From Ignatzschineria indica (GTDB lineage Bacteria; Pseudomonadota; Gammaproteobacteria; Cardiobacteriales; Wohlfahrtiimonadaceae), in contig NZ_QEWR01000002.1 in the NCBI RefSeq assembly GCF_003121925.1, forward strand, positions 372,001 through 436,000: a stretch of 64,000 bases of DNA, in the 5' to 3' direction. The notes under the pieces were generated by a model. That model ran no database searches and was not told where the DNA came from. It saw nothing but the letters and a program-made list of their open reading frames with translations. The position numbers and the translations under genes were made by a program. Each line of letters begins with the position of its first letter. Positions within the stretch are counted from its first letter, which is position 1. Positions 18,408 to 29,984 of this stretch are shown here, piece after piece.

Positions 18408-19340
18408 ATGATAGATCAAGATTCCAGCGGCAACCCCAACATTGAGAGACTCTGTAGCGCCAAGCATCGGAATTTTCACCTTCTGCGTTGCCATCGCTAA
18501 TAATGTTGGGGAGACACCCTGCCCTTCATTCCCCATCACTAATGCACAACGCGCCGGCGCACTCAGATCACTATAAAATTGTGCCTCATCTAAAGTGGTA
18601 ACCCAAGAGTGATATCCCGCCTTGTGGAGCAGAGGCAATAATTGAGGCAGAGAAACCCCCGTTAAAATTGGGATCTGAAAGAGCGCTCCTTGGGTTGCTC
18701 GGATACTTTTAGGATTATAGAGATCGGCAGATCCTTCACCTAAGATAACCCCTTGAAAACCAGCGGCTTCTGCTGTCCGAATCATCGTTCCTACATTGCC
18801 AGGATCTTGAACGCTGTCGAGCAACAGAAGATGAGCAGATGGTCGCCCCTCTCCCGCTATTAGAAAATCCTCTAAAGTGCGCTTAGGCTGTCGAACAAGC
18901 GCAATAACCCCCTGTGGAGTTGCCGTATCTGCTAATGATTTAATGATACTCTCTGACACAACAATCGCTTCAAGTGATATTCCACCTTCCACATCGGATA
19001 CGCCATGTTTCTTTATAGATCCAGATTGACCGAAATCTCGATCTGTATCTCGATCCGAAGACCGATCTGAATATCGATCTAAATATCGATCTAAATATTG
19101 CTCTAGAGCAGCCTTAATCTTCTGCCAATCAGTAGGGTGTTCTGCAACCATCACTTCACTATAGAGAATACTCTCAATTTCCGCATCATTGAGTAACGCT
19201 TCTTCGAGGAGATGAAATCCTTCAATAAGATAAAGCCCCTCACGATCTCGCTCTCGCTTCTGCTCCAATTTCCGCCACCCTTTTACTCGAGGGTTACTCG
19301 GGGAGCTAATTTCTACACTCTTCAATCTCATCTCTCTCAT
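18381..19340 (-). CDS. TrmH/SpoU-family RNA 2'-O-methyltransferase
   Basis: A SPOUT-fold methyltransferase acting on rRNA or tRNA ribose. About 319 residues. The N-terminal substrate-binding domain begins SSPSNPRVKGWRKLEQKR. The catalytic domain has LLDSVQDPGNVGTMIRTAEA (motif 1), ALVMGNEGQGVS (motif 2) and IPMLGATESLNVGVAAGIL (motif 3). An unusual insert of five DR-x-x units (DRYL, DRYS, DRSS, DRDT, DRDF) lies near residues 83-102. The ATG one codon inside the open frame is preferred: AAGGAG lies 8 bases before it, whereas the codon before is TTG. It follows smc by about 24 bases, so the two are probably one operon. The target nucleotide is not deducible. Confidence 0.87.
   Translation of the reverse strand: MREMRLKSVEISSPSNPRVKGWRKLEQKRERDREGLYLIEGFHLLEEALLNDAEIESILYSEVMVAEHPTDWQKIKAALEQYLDRYLDRYSDRSSDRDTDRDFGQSGSIKKHGVSDVEGGISLEAIVVSESIIKSLADTATPQGVIALVRQPKRTLEDFLIAGEGRPSAHLLLLDSVQDPGNVGTMIRTAEAAGFQGVILGEGSADLYNPKSIRATQGALFQIPILTGVSLPQLLPLLHKAGYHSWVTTLDEAQFYSDLSAPARCALVMGNEGQGVSPTLLAMATQKVKIPMLGATESLNVGVAAGILIYHLLAGNRGA
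19038..19097 (-). repeat. Five in-frame 12-base repeats inside the TrmH-family gene
   Basis: Five consecutive 12-base units of the form tcgatctaaata code for the DR-x-x repeat insert. The unit length keeps the frame, so copy number could vary without breaking the gene. Confidence 0.85.
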
Positions 19341-19364
19341 CAATATCTCTCCTTTCTACCCACT

Positions 19365-22300
19365 CTACTCTTCCGAAAAAGCTATTGCATCTTGAAGATT
19401 GACCGATACTAGGCGGGAGACACCCGGCTCTGCCATTGTGACACCAATTAAAGAATCGGAGATTGTCATTGTCGCCTTATTGTGGGTAATAAAGATAAAT
19501 TGTACCTTTTCACTCATCTCATCGATCAATTTCCCAAGACGGCGAACATTCGCCTCATCAAGCGGTGCATCCACCTCATCGAGCATACAAAATGGTGCCG
19601 GATTAAGATTGAAGATGGAAAAGACCAATGCCATCGCCGTTAAAGCCTTCTCTCCCCCTGAGAGAAGATGGATCGTCCCCGGCTTTTTACCCGGAGGATG
19701 TGCAATAATATTAATTCCACTGGTTAGAGCATCATCCTCGGTTAATTCAAGATAAGCTTTTCCACCACCAAAGAGACGGGGAAAGAGGGTTGAGAAATCA
19801 TCATTGATTGCTTCAAAAGTCTCCATAAATCGGGTACGCGTCTCTTGATCAATCTCTCGAATCGCCTTTTCAAGCATCGATAGTGCTGTCTCTAGATCTT
19901 CATGTTGGGTATCGAGATACTCTTTACGTTCCCGAAGCTCTTCACTCTCAGCAATCGCCATTAAGTTAACCGCTCCCATCTTCTGAATAGCGCTCTGAAT
20001 CTCTTTTAACTTCTCTTCTAATACCTCTGCTTTTGCAGATTGATAATGCTCTTTCGCTATTAATAGCTCTTCATCTGAGATCTCCGAAACAATCTTTTCC
20101 CACTGCTCTAATATGATGGCGCGTTTTGTATTGAACTCCGCCTCTCGGATCGAAAATTGATTCATCTTTTTCTTCAACGCTTCTAAAGAGCTATTGAAGA
20201 TATCGCGACGCTCTTCAAGTGTGGTGAGTGCAATACGCCCCTTCTCTACCTCATGCTCTAAAGCTTTAAGCTCAGATTCAAAGGTGACAAGTCGCTCAAT
20301 GGCGATCACCTTTTCCACCTCAAGATCGGCGATTTGGTCCTGATAATCTCCCACTTTCTCTTGAGATTTTAAACGCTTCTGCAGTAGCGTTAACTCCTCT
20401 TCAGCTCTATTGTGACGCTCTTTAAGACGAACAAAGTGATGCTCTAATTGATCCACTTGCCCTTTTCGTGCGCGATGACTTTCACGCAACTGCTCCATCT
20501 GCTGTTTCTGCTCACTATAGTGGCTCTTCTGCATCTCATATTGAAGCAATGATTCTTCAAACTGCTCTTGGAGAAGCATCTGCTCCTCTTCTGCAACTGT
20601 TATTTCGGTAGCAAGATGGGCAAGTTGTGTTTGATGCTTACGCTCCTCTTCAACTAATTCATCAAAGCGGCGTTTTGCCCGATGGCGCACCTCTGCTTGA
20701 TGGCTCTCAGCTTGTAGTAGCAGACTCAATTTTTTCTCAAGATCATAATATTCTCGATTAACTTTTTGTAACGCTGTACGCGCTCTATCAAGAAGTTGTT
20801 GACGCGCCTTTAGCCCCTCCTCTTTCTCATAGAGGGTCTCATCGAGAAATTCCAATTTTTGATCAATCGCTTGACGCTCCGAGATCGCATTCTCTAAAGA
20901 ACGCTGCCGTGCTAAGATCCCAAATTGGGCATCTTGTGTATTGTAGAGCGCCCAATCAGGACCGAAGAGTAACCCAGATTTTGTTACGATCATCTCATAG
21001 AGTGCTAACTTTTCTCTGCGGGCCATAAAGCCGGCATCTTTCTCTACCGCAAGAGGATCGAGATGGGAGTCATCAAAGATATAGAGATGTGAGAGCAGTG
21101 AGCCCATCGCAATATCACTCTCAATATAGTATCCCAGTTGATGAGAATCATATTGATAGGGATGCTCCCCAATCATATAGCTACTTCCCCGCTGCTTCTC
21201 TGTCTCTACCATTAAAAATTGTTGTAAAACAGTATCTACCGCACTATTCCATCCCTCTTTAACAACGAGATGTTCAAAGAGTGGAGAGCGTGATTTCTGC
21301 TCATCTTGATTGAGCATCTTCTGCAACATGCTAATTTCGCCGGCAAGTTGGTTTCTTGTGGCTAATTCTTGTCGCTGCTGATCTTGTAAACCGCGAATCT
21401 CAGCCTTTAAGGTAATAAGCTCACTATCCCCAACCTCTATTTGAGTATTGAGTTCACTCTGCTCTTTACGATAGGTCACTAATGAAGCTTCTAGCGCTCG
21501 AGACTCTTCTGAAGCTTCCGGCACCTCCTCAGAGAGATCTTGCAATTCTAAAGTTTCACGCTCTGCGATCACTTGCGTTAAGCGCTCTTGATGAAACTGC
21601 CGGCTCTGTCTTGCTAATTGAAGCTTCTGCTCTAGCTGCTTTACTTGATCACGCAGTTGTTGTGTTCGCTTCTCTGCCGACTCGAGCGACTGCTCTAATG
21701 TCATTAACTGATCACGCTCTTGCCAAAGCTGCTCTTCGAGGGACTCTAAGGTGAATTTTTCTTCCGTTAGATTCTCTTCTAATGTGGCAAGTTCAGTAGT
21801 GGTCACCTCTAACTCTTGAGAGAGTCTCTCGCCATTCTCCTGCCACTCCGACTGTGATTCTAACGCCTGTTTTTGAAGATCTTGAAGTCGTATCTGCTCA
21901 TGATTGAGATGATCTACCGCCTGTTTATAGGGATAGAGTTCACGATTTCGTTCCGCAAGAGTCGCCTCAAGCGTTTCAAAGTGCTCTTTTTGTACCACGA
22001 TTTCTGCACTGATCTCCTGATATTGCGCTAAAACCGTTTGAAACTGCTCATACTCCCCAACATGATCCTGATGAAGCTTCTCAATATCTGCCTCGATCGC
22101 TCTCTTCTGCTCCGTCACTTGCGAGTAACGAATCGTTCGCTCTTGCTCTCTTAAGGCTTGATAACGTCTTGCCGCATCTGCTTGCCGCTCCAATTTTGTG
22201 AGCTGTTTTCCGAGCTCTAGACGAATATCGTTAAGTCGTTCTAAATTCTCGCGTGTATGTTCTATCCTCTGCTCCGTCTCATGCCGGCGCTCCTTATACT

Positions 22301-22814
22301 TTGAGATATTAGCCGCTTCTTCAAAAAAGATACGTAACTCATCGGGTTTTGATTCAACAATACGAGAGATCATTCCCTGCTCAATAATCGCATAGGAGCG
22401 AGGTCCCAATCCGGTCCCTAAAAAGATATCGGTAATATCGCGTCGACGACAGCGAGTATTGTTTAAAAAATATTGACTCTTTCCATCCCGATCGAGCGTT
22501 CTTCTAATACTAATCTCTCGATACTCTGACCATTTGCCCCCTAAACGCCCTTGATCATTTTCAAAGATCAACTCTATAGAGGCCATGCCGGCAGGTTTTC
22601 TACGCTCAGAGCCATTGAATATGACATCACTCATCGACTCCCCACGTAGCTGCTTAGCGGAAGATTCTCCCATGACCCAACGAACGGCATCAATAATATT
22701 GGATTTACCACAGCCATTAGGACCGACGATACCATTTAGCTTGCTCGTTAAAACAAAAGTTGTCGGCTCAACAAACGATTTAAAACCAGAGAGTTTAACT
22801 TTCTTTAAGCGCAT
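19365..22814 (-). CDS. smc: Chromosome segregation/condensation ATPase SMC
   Basis: SMC compacts and segregates the chromosome as a dimer, working with ScpA/ScpB. 1149 residues, slightly short for the family (about 1170-1190). The N-terminal ATPase half has Walker A GPNGCGKS at 31-38. Long coiled coils (about 170-500 and 660-980) are interrupted by the hinge near 510-640. The C-terminal half carries the ABC signature LLSGGEKALTA and Walker B FCMLDEVDAPLD. Enterobacteria use MukBEF instead; a true Smc marks this lineage as outside that group. The trmH-family gene follows closely on the same strand. Confidence 0.96.
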   Translation of the reverse strand: MRLKKVKLSGFKSFVEPTTFVLTSKLNGIVGPNGCGKSNIIDAVRWVMGESSAKQLRGESMSDVIFNGSERRKPAGMASIELIFENDQGRLGGKWSEYREISIRRTLDRDGKSQYFLNNTRCRRRDITDIFLGTGLGPRSYAIIEQGMISRIVESKPDELRIFFEEAANISKYKERRHETEQRIEHTRENLERLNDIRLELGKQLTKLERQADAARRYQALREQERTIRYSQVTEQKRAIEADIEKLHQDHVGEYEQFQTVLAQYQEISAEIVVQKEHFETLEATLAERNRELYPYKQAVDHLNHEQIRLQDLQKQALESQSEWQENGERLSQELEVTTTELATLEENLTEEKFTLESLEEQLWQERDQLMTLEQSLESAEKRTQQLRDQVKQLEQKLQLARQSRQFHQERLTQVIAERETLELQDLSEEVPEASEESRALEASLVTYRKEQSELNTQIEVGDSELITLKAEIRGLQDQQRQELATRNQLAGEISMLQKMLNQDEQKSRSPLFEHLVVKEGWNSAVDTVLQQFLMVETEKQRGSSYMIGEHPYQYDSHQLGYYIESDIAMGSLLSHLYIFDDSHLDPLAVEKDAGFMARREKLALYEMIVTKSGLLFGPDWALYNTQDAQFGILARQRSLENAISERQAIDQKLEFLDETLYEKEEGLKARQQLLDRARTALQKVNREYYDLEKKLSLLLQAESHQAEVRHRAKRRFDELVEEERKHQTQLAHLATEITVAEEEQMLLQEQFEESLLQYEMQKSHYSEQKQQMEQLRESHRARKGQVDQLEHHFVRLKERHNRAEEELTLLQKRLKSQEKVGDYQDQIADLEVEKVIAIERLVTFESELKALEHEVEKGRIALTTLEERRDIFNSSLEALKKKMNQFSIREAEFNTKRAIILEQWEKIVSEISDEELLIAKEHYQSAKAEVLEEKLKEIQSAIQKMGAVNLMAIAESEELRERKEYLDTQHEDLETALSMLEKAIREIDQETRTRFMETFEAINDDFSTLFPRLFGGGKAYLELTEDDALTSGINIIAHPPGKKPGTIHLLSGGEKALTAMALVFSIFNLNPAPFCMLDEVDAPLDEANVRRLGKLIDEMSEKVQFIFITHNKATMTISDSLIGVTMAEPGVSRLVSVNLQDAIAFSEE

Positions 22815-22950
22815 AAGTGACTCTTTCCGTACTTAGTTGGGGGAATAATAAAAAGGATATAATCTAGCACAATTTTACTCGCTTTACTCCCTCTTTACCT
22901 GCTTATTGATGCACGTTTATTGATGAAAAGTAGATGAATAAAAGAGAAAG

Positions 22951-22986
22951 ACAAAAACATACCTATCATATATAATAAGTTTTTGT
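22951..22986. promoter_or_regulatory. Inverted repeat with embedded -10-like box between smc and the cystine symporter gene
   Basis: ACAAAAAC (22951-22958) pairs with GTTTTTGT (22979-22986), and TATAAT lies between the arms at 22971-22976. It sits in the 339-base divergent region, about 170 bases from the symporter start. I see no matching -35 box. An operator-over-promoter layout is inference. Confidence 0.3.
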
Positions 22987-23153
22987 TGTGATTCATAACA
23001 ATTAATCTTAAGCTAACCATAGAGTAGAGTCAGTCAAAAGAATCGATTCCTCAAAATGAATGAGCAGTAGATGAACTGATCGATCACAAAAGTGACTAAA
23101 AAAGCAACTATAAAGCGCACTCAATTAAATTCTTATAAGAGAAGGAGCAGATC

Positions 23154-24593
23154 ATGCCTGAGAGTATCGGCACCCCACAAACCCCGCTTTTTCAAGGGGC
23201 TTTCTTTGAAAACTTCTTAGCGATCTCCCGCTATGAGACGATCATCGGTCTACTGATATTAGCGATCGCCTTTTGGATTATCTACCGTCTACAGAAGCGT
23301 AAATCGAGCTTCTTTATGCGTATGTCTGTTGGGCTCATCTTTGGCGCCCTCATTGGTTTAGGAATTCAGGCATGGCAAGGCTTTCCTGATCAAGCCAATA
23401 TTGTCTTAAAAGAGACGGCAACATGGTATGGTCTCTTTGGCCGAACCTTTATCGCCTTTATCCGTATGCTCGTCATTCCGCTTGTCTTTGTCTCCATTGT
23501 TAAGGTGATTTTAGATTTTGGTGGAGATCAACGCCTTACTAAAGTGGCGCGTCGCGGAATATTCTGGCTGCTCTTTACAACAGGTATTGCCGCCTTGCTG
23601 GGGATCTTTATCGCCAATATTATGAATTTAGGTTATGGCGATGCATTAGTTGAGACGGCGGCAAAAGAGCGTGAATATACTACTTTGGTCGATACTTTTG
23701 TCAATCTTGTCCCCAATAATATTATCTCGGCAATGAATAATAACAATATCATTGGGCTTGTGATTTTCTCAGCGCTAGTGGGAGTTGCGGCTAATCGTAT
23801 GCGCCCAAAAGCGGTTGAAGCGATCGCAATTTTTCAAAAATTGATCGATGCACTTCATAAAATCGTTATGAGCATCACCATGACTATTATTAAATATATG
23901 CCCTACGCAATTATCGCACTACTTGCCGGTACTATTATGACAAATGGTATTCCTGCTGTAATCAAGGTTTCAAGCTTTGTCATTGCGATCTATGTTGCGA
24001 CCTTTATTATGATTATGATTCATCTCTTAATCATTGCCGGCCATGGTCTCTCTCCATTAATGTTTCTCCGTAAATCACGCGATACATTAGTGATGGCTTT
24101 CTCTAGCCGCTCATCTGTAGGAACACTACCCCTTGCAATCTCCACTCTGACAGAGCGAATGGGGGTTTCTGGTAGTACCGCAAACTTAATCCCCTCCCTT
24201 GGAACAACAATGGGGATGAATGGTTGTGCCGGCTTCTTCCCTGCACTATTAGTGATGATGGTAGCGCATATGGTAGGTATTGAGACAGATCTTCAATTCT
24301 ATATCATGTTATTGATTGTGATCGTCATTGGATCGATCGGGATTGCCGGCGTCCCAGGAACGGCAACGATTGCTGCAACCATTGCTCTCTCAGGGATGGG
24401 AATGGGAGAATATTTCCCCTTAATCGGTATGGTGCTTGCTATCGACCCTATGATCGATATGGGTAGAACAATGACCAATATCTCAGGTGCGCTAACCGCT
24501 TCAGTAGTGACCGATAAGGAGTTAGGGTTACTCAATCAGGAGCGATTCCAAGATCCTAATGCCTTTTTAGAAAGTGGTGAGCAAGCATCATAA
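23154..24593 (+). CDS. Dicarboxylate/amino acid:cation symporter family, TcyP-like cystine transporter
   Basis: 479 residues with about 9-10 membrane segments of the DAACS fold. The N-terminal extension with two helices and LIFGALIGLGIQAWQGFPD resembles TcyP (YdjN) rather than GltP. The transport core has FIRMLVIPLVFVSIV, the first hairpin SSRSSVGTLPLAIS, and the GTTMGMNGCAGFFP and MIDMGRTMTNISG segments that replace the acidic-substrate residues of glutamate carriers. It likely imports L-cystine with sodium or protons at the inner membrane. AAGGAG lies upstream. Substrate confidence is moderate; family confidence is high. Confidence 0.82.
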   Translation: MPESIGTPQTPLFQGAFFENFLAISRYETIIGLLILAIAFWIIYRLQKRKSSFFMRMSVGLIFGALIGLGIQAWQGFPDQANIVLKETATWYGLFGRTFIAFIRMLVIPLVFVSIVKVILDFGGDQRLTKVARRGIFWLLFTTGIAALLGIFIANIMNLGYGDALVETAAKEREYTTLVDTFVNLVPNNIISAMNNNNIIGLVIFSALVGVAANRMRPKAVEAIAIFQKLIDALHKIVMSITMTIIKYMPYAIIALLAGTIMTNGIPAVIKVSSFVIAIYVATFIMIMIHLLIIAGHGLSPLMFLRKSRDTLVMAFSSRSSVGTLPLAISTLTERMGVSGSTANLIPSLGTTMGMNGCAGFFPALLVMMVAHMVGIETDLQFYIMLLIVIVIGSIGIAGVPGTATIAATIALSGMGMGEYFPLIGMVLAIDPMIDMGRTMTNISGALTASVVTDKELGLLNQERFQDPNAFLESGEQAS

Positions 24594-24701
24594 CCTACAG
24601 AAGATCGTCTGATTATTTTGATCTATTCGAACTATCCGATCGATTCAATCATTAAGAATTCAGGTAGATCTCAACGATCTCAACCATCAGCTCAAATCAG
24701 T

Positions 24702-24752
24702 AAAAGCGCTAGATTCTCAAGCAGAATATGCTAAAGATTCTAGCGCTTTTTT
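24702..24752 (+). terminator. Terminator downstream of the symporter gene
   Basis: AAAAGCGCTAGA pairs perfectly with TCTAGCGCTTTT over 12 bases across a 27-base loop, and the T run continues past the second arm. The remaining sequence up to the next gene (to 24985) is AT-rich and shows nothing else. Confidence 0.8.
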
Positions 24753-24985
24753 ATATCCATTCTTTTATACACTCTTTTATATATGATCGGCTATAGCTTC
24801 TTTTTATAAAATGACTAAAATAGAGGCAGATTTAGAGAGACTCCTAAGAAAAGATCTCCATCAAAGAACTTAAATAGAGGGCTAAAGAGAGATATCAAAA
24901 GCAAACCTCTATCAGACAGAGTATCTAAGAAACATCTATCAATAAACTGATCCTATTACGTCACACTCTTTAGGAGCTAAAACTT

Positions 24986-25717
24986 ATGCGCCGCAAAAAA
25001 CGTGAACAACGCGAACCCTTCAATTGGTTATTTGTTATTACCATCTCCTTTATTGTAATGACTTGGTTAATCGCAATCTATCTAACACTTAAGAGCCCTA
25101 ACAATGAGAGTATCTTTTTCGATGCGATCGTGGCGCTCTTTACCGGCGTTGCTTTTACCGGCGTTCTCTACTCTCTCCACCTACAGCGGGAGGACTTACA
25201 ACTCAATCGCGAAGAGTTAGCTATTAATCGTGAGGAACTAGGGAGAACGCGAGAGGAGATGCGGGAACAGAAAGAGGAAGCGAAAAGGCAGCTCTTTAAC
25301 CAACACTTTCAGATGATGTTGCTCACCTTTTCCCGAAAAGTTGATCTTTTATCAGAACATTATCTGACTGAAGAGTATCTTGCGGATCTAAATCTTACCG
25401 CCCAAAAAGAGCGAATTATTCTCTCTGAAACGCAATTTATTGAGAAGTTTACCCCCGAGCGACTCAATGCCATTAAAGTCTTTAATGATCTTCTCTACTA
25501 CTATGATCAACATTATAGTTTTGATGATAAAGAGCACTCGCCGGCACTCTATCTTCTCACCCTTTCGGTAACAGCAGAGCTCGCTTCGCTGCTACGGGTT
25601 ATCAACTGCCTTAAATTAGAAGATGAAAACTTTGCCTATCTTCAGCCACTTATTAAAAAATCGATGGAGAGCGCGATCTTTCTAGCACAAAAATATCGCG
25701 TAATCTCTTTTTCTTAA
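24986..25717 (+). CDS. Two-helix membrane protein with coiled coil, similar in layout to AbiC-type abortive-infection proteins
   Basis: 243 residues. Two membrane helices (about 14-34 and 43-63) are followed directly by a heptad coiled coil with the repeating pattern LxxREEL (LQREDLQLNREELAINREEL at 66-85). A helical domain beginning QLFNQHFQMMLLTF comes next. This order (two helices, REEL coil, then a Q-rich F..ML segment) is characteristic of the putative phage abortive-infection family PF16872. I judge this from pattern memory only. AGGAG lies 10 bases before the ATG. It is a single-gene unit between the symporter terminator and a convergent lipoprotein gene. Confidence 0.5.
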   Translation: MRRKKREQREPFNWLFVITISFIVMTWLIAIYLTLKSPNNESIFFDAIVALFTGVAFTGVLYSLHLQREDLQLNREELAINREELGRTREEMREQKEEAKRQLFNQHFQMMLLTFSRKVDLLSEHYLTEEYLADLNLTAQKERIILSETQFIEKFTPERLNAIKVFNDLLYYYDQHYSFDDKEHSPALYLLTLSVTAELASLLRVINCLKLEDENFAYLQPLIKKSMESAIFLAQKYRVISFS

Positions 25718-25749
25718 AAAAAGTTCTTAAAAAGAGCTCTTCGGCGCTC

Positions 25750-26274
25750 TTAGCGCCACTGATCCCGATAATTGAGGATCTCATGGCGCGCAAAATGGCA
25801 GACTGGCAAAACATCATAATGATCTGTTTCACAGATCAAGGGCGTTGTATAAGGAAGAAGATGATATCCTCGCGATACCATACAGACCTCAACCGTCGCT
25901 CTGCCATGAATAACCTGAATGGGATCTCTTCCTCCCATTCGTTCACTAATTCCTGACTCAATCGCATTTGCCGCATCTAAACACTCTACAAAGTCCCGGG
26001 TTCGTAATGCTGAAGCTTCGGGAGTGAGGCGGATCTCCTCTCTGTTACTTCCCTTTTGCCAAACTTTCTCTTGATACCATCCTTCCGTTTGATAGAGCCT
26101 CTCACGCTCTTTAGCATCGAGCTTCGCTTCTTCAAGGATTATTGATCGATAATGATCCATCGCCTCATTTTGAGAATGCATCACAGAGCTACATCCCGTC
26201 AATAGCAGTGTGCAAGCAATTAATAGTCGGCGAAAGTGCTTAACTCGCCCCTCTCCTCTCTCTTCTCTATTCAT
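25750..26274 (-). CDS. Putative lipoprotein of unknown function
   Basis: The N-terminus has basic residues, a hydrophobic stretch and the lipobox LLTGC, so it should be lipid-anchored after signal peptidase II cleavage. The mature part (about 145 residues) contains four later cysteines (VECLD, VEVCM, LICETD, PVCHF) that could pair in the periplasm. No family recognised. The open frame starts at an ATG; a GTG ten codons later (VKHFRRLL) would give a more normal signal peptide length. It converges on the AbiC-like gene with 32 bases between. Confidence 0.65.
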   Translation of the reverse strand: MNREERGEGRVKHFRRLLIACTLLLTGCSSVMHSQNEAMDHYRSIILEEAKLDAKERERLYQTEGWYQEKVWQKGSNREEIRLTPEASALRTRDFVECLDAANAIESGISERMGGRDPIQVIHGRATVEVCMVSRGYHLLPYTTPLICETDHYDVLPVCHFARHEILNYRDQWR

Positions 26275-26393
26275 CTATCTCAATTCCTTCTCTCGATATA
26301 AGATCGATATAACATCATTAAGAGATAATATCATCTGTTATCATCAGCGGTCATTAATAGCGATTATTGCTATCGATACATTGCTATCAATCA

Positions 26394-26432
26394 ATTACTA
26401 TCGATTATTACCATCGACTATTGCCATCGACT
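26394..26432. repeat. Three imperfect 13-base tandem units before serS
   Basis: Three adjacent units of the form attaccatcgact (variants attactatcgatt and attgccatcgact) in the 398-base gap between the lipoprotein gene and serS. No coding function seen. Confidence 0.7.
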
Positions 26433-26605
26433 ATTCCTCCGCGCCATTAGCGCCCTCTATCATATCACTACTCCTATCAAACTCATCGAAGCTCATTGAA
26501 GTCTCTTATCATCTCACGCTATTACTTACCTGAGCTTGTTTACTTGTTTAAAGTAATGGGAATAGAGCGCTAATCTTCTCAACGGGTAGGAGAACTGATA
26601 TTACT

Positions 26606-26635
26606 TTGGAAGCCATACCATTTTTCGTATATAAT
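26606..26635 (+). promoter_or_regulatory. Probable sigma-70 promoter of serS
   Basis: TTGGAA (26606-26611) and a consensus TATAAT (26630-26635) are separated by 18 bases, about 37 bases before the serS start. Confidence 0.6.
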
Positions 26636-26645
26636 ACGGGGTTAA

Positions 26646-27941
<1,296 letters not shown>

Positions 27942-28011
27942 CAACAATCGGATACAATCTACCTCTCTTTATACAAAAACTATCGCTTTTTATAGTCCTC
28001 TAACCAGATAA

Positions 28012-28323
<312 letters not shown>

Positions 28324-28364
28324 TAGGATTTCCTCCACGATCTAACCTTGCTGAGAAGTAATAT

Positions 28365-29699
28365 ATGAAATTGAAGCGCATATTATTAGCCGTTGGTTTC
28401 CTCGTATCCTCTGCATACGCCCAAAAGTATGTTGAGTACCAAAAGCCCAAAGCGGGTGATGATGTGATTGGTGAGCTCGTCTATGTCACCCCTAAAAAAC
28501 ATGAGTCACTTGTCGATCTCACGATCCGTCATGAGATGGGTTATGATGAGTTGCGCTGGGCAAATCCCGGGATTAATGCCTGGATGCTCAATGAGAACCA
28601 ACCCCTTGTACTGCCCACCCAATTTATCTTACCAGAAGGTAAACGTTCGGGAATTGTCTCCAATATTCCTGAAATGCGAACCTATTACTTCTTAGAAGGT
28701 TCAGATAAGGTCTATGTCTACCCTGTAGGCGTTGGTCGGATGGATTGGAAAACGCCATTAGGCTCCTGGTCAATTACCCGTAAACAGGAGAATCCTGCAT
28801 GGTATCCACCAGAATCAATTCGTAGAGAGCATGTCGAGATGGGGCGTGGCACTCTTCCTAGTGTTGTTCCGGCAGGCCCAGACAATCCCTTAGGAACTCG
28901 TGTACTACGTCTTGCGCTACCTAGCTATCTCCTTCATGGAACAAATGATGAGACCGGCATTGGTATGCGTGTAACTCATGGTTGTATGCGTTTTTACCCG
29001 CAGCATATCGAGCATCTTTATGATATGGTCCCAACTAATACCATGGTCACCTTCCTCAATCAGCCTGTGAAATATGGCTTTTTGGGTAATGATATTATGA
29101 TCGAAGTGCATCCCCCATTAGAAGAGGATAATCTCTCTGTACCGGCACTCAAAGAGCAAGCGCTACAGCAACTTGCAGAGTTTATAAAGCCCTATCCTAA
29201 TGCATCGATCAATTACGATATGGTAAATCTCGCCGTACAACAGCAGACCGGGATTCCTATTATTATCGGGGAAAAAGTTTCCCATACGCCCAATCATATA
29301 TCCAATGCTCATCAACAACATGAGCAAGCCTCAACTACATATATGCCGGCAACAGCACCTGTAGCAGCCCCTTCAATAGAGCTGATGTCAAGCCCGGAGA
29401 TGCCCGCTATCGAAATGCCTGCACCGGCAATGAGTACAATCGGCTCTGATGGTATCGGCACTCGCGTCAATACACAATATAGTCGCCCGAATCAAACAGC
29501 TGAAACAATTCAGCCATCACCAGAAGAGCTTGCAAAAGAGCGCCGGGATGAGACCTATAAACCAGAGTCGACCCTTAAGATGAAAAAGAAAACTATCACA
29601 AAAGAGAGTCGCTTAGGTGAACCTAAGATTGAGATGGAGGAGGTAGTATTCCCCCCTTCAGCTGAAGAGCGGCAACAGCAGCGCCACTCCTTTCAATAA
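28365..29699 (+). CDS. L,D-transpeptidase (ErfK/YbiS/YcfS type)
   Basis: Periplasmic enzyme that cross-links peptidoglycan or attaches lipoprotein to it. 444 residues. A signal peptide (about 1-19, ending SAYAQ) is followed by a LysM-like segment (TIRHEMGYDELRWANPGIN) and the YkuD domain: YLLHGTNDETGIGMRVTHGC with the catalytic HGCMR cysteine near residue 209. The last 150 residues are low-complexity, rich in P, A, M and charged residues (MPATAPVAAPSIELMSSPEM), longer than usual for the family. Confidence 0.9.
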   Translation: MKLKRILLAVGFLVSSAYAQKYVEYQKPKAGDDVIGELVYVTPKKHESLVDLTIRHEMGYDELRWANPGINAWMLNENQPLVLPTQFILPEGKRSGIVSNIPEMRTYYFLEGSDKVYVYPVGVGRMDWKTPLGSWSITRKQENPAWYPPESIRREHVEMGRGTLPSVVPAGPDNPLGTRVLRLALPSYLLHGTNDETGIGMRVTHGCMRFYPQHIEHLYDMVPTNTMVTFLNQPVKYGFLGNDIMIEVHPPLEEDNLSVPALKEQALQQLAEFIKPYPNASINYDMVNLAVQQQTGIPIIIGEKVSHTPNHISNAHQQHEQASTTYMPATAPVAAPSIELMSSPEMPAIEMPAPAMSTIGSDGIGTRVNTQYSRPNQTAETIQPSPEELAKERRDETYKPESTLKMKKKTITKESRLGEPKIEMEEVVFPPSAEERQQQRHSFQ

Positions 29700-29984
29700 C
29701 AGGATTTTCAGCACGATTATCCTCAATAGGTCATTAATAGGCTGGTCTATTAATGCCGGCTTTAACACCGGCTTTAATAAGCAAAAACAGGCAAAAATAG
29801 GCAAACTTTAATAAGTAAGCTTTAATGACTGGGCTTTATGATGAGACTTTAATAGTTAAGCTCTAGATAAATGGAGCTTAATAGTCCCATAAAAGCAACC
29901 TTATAAAAGCAGTCAAAAGCAATTAGAATAGTAGCATTAAAATAGTAGTAATTAACAAATCAATAAAATTTAGGATAAAAAAGC

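Noticed and set aside
19399-22836. Several plus-strand frames opposite smc
   Set aside because: They are antisense shadows of smc, without ribosome sites or recognisable domains.
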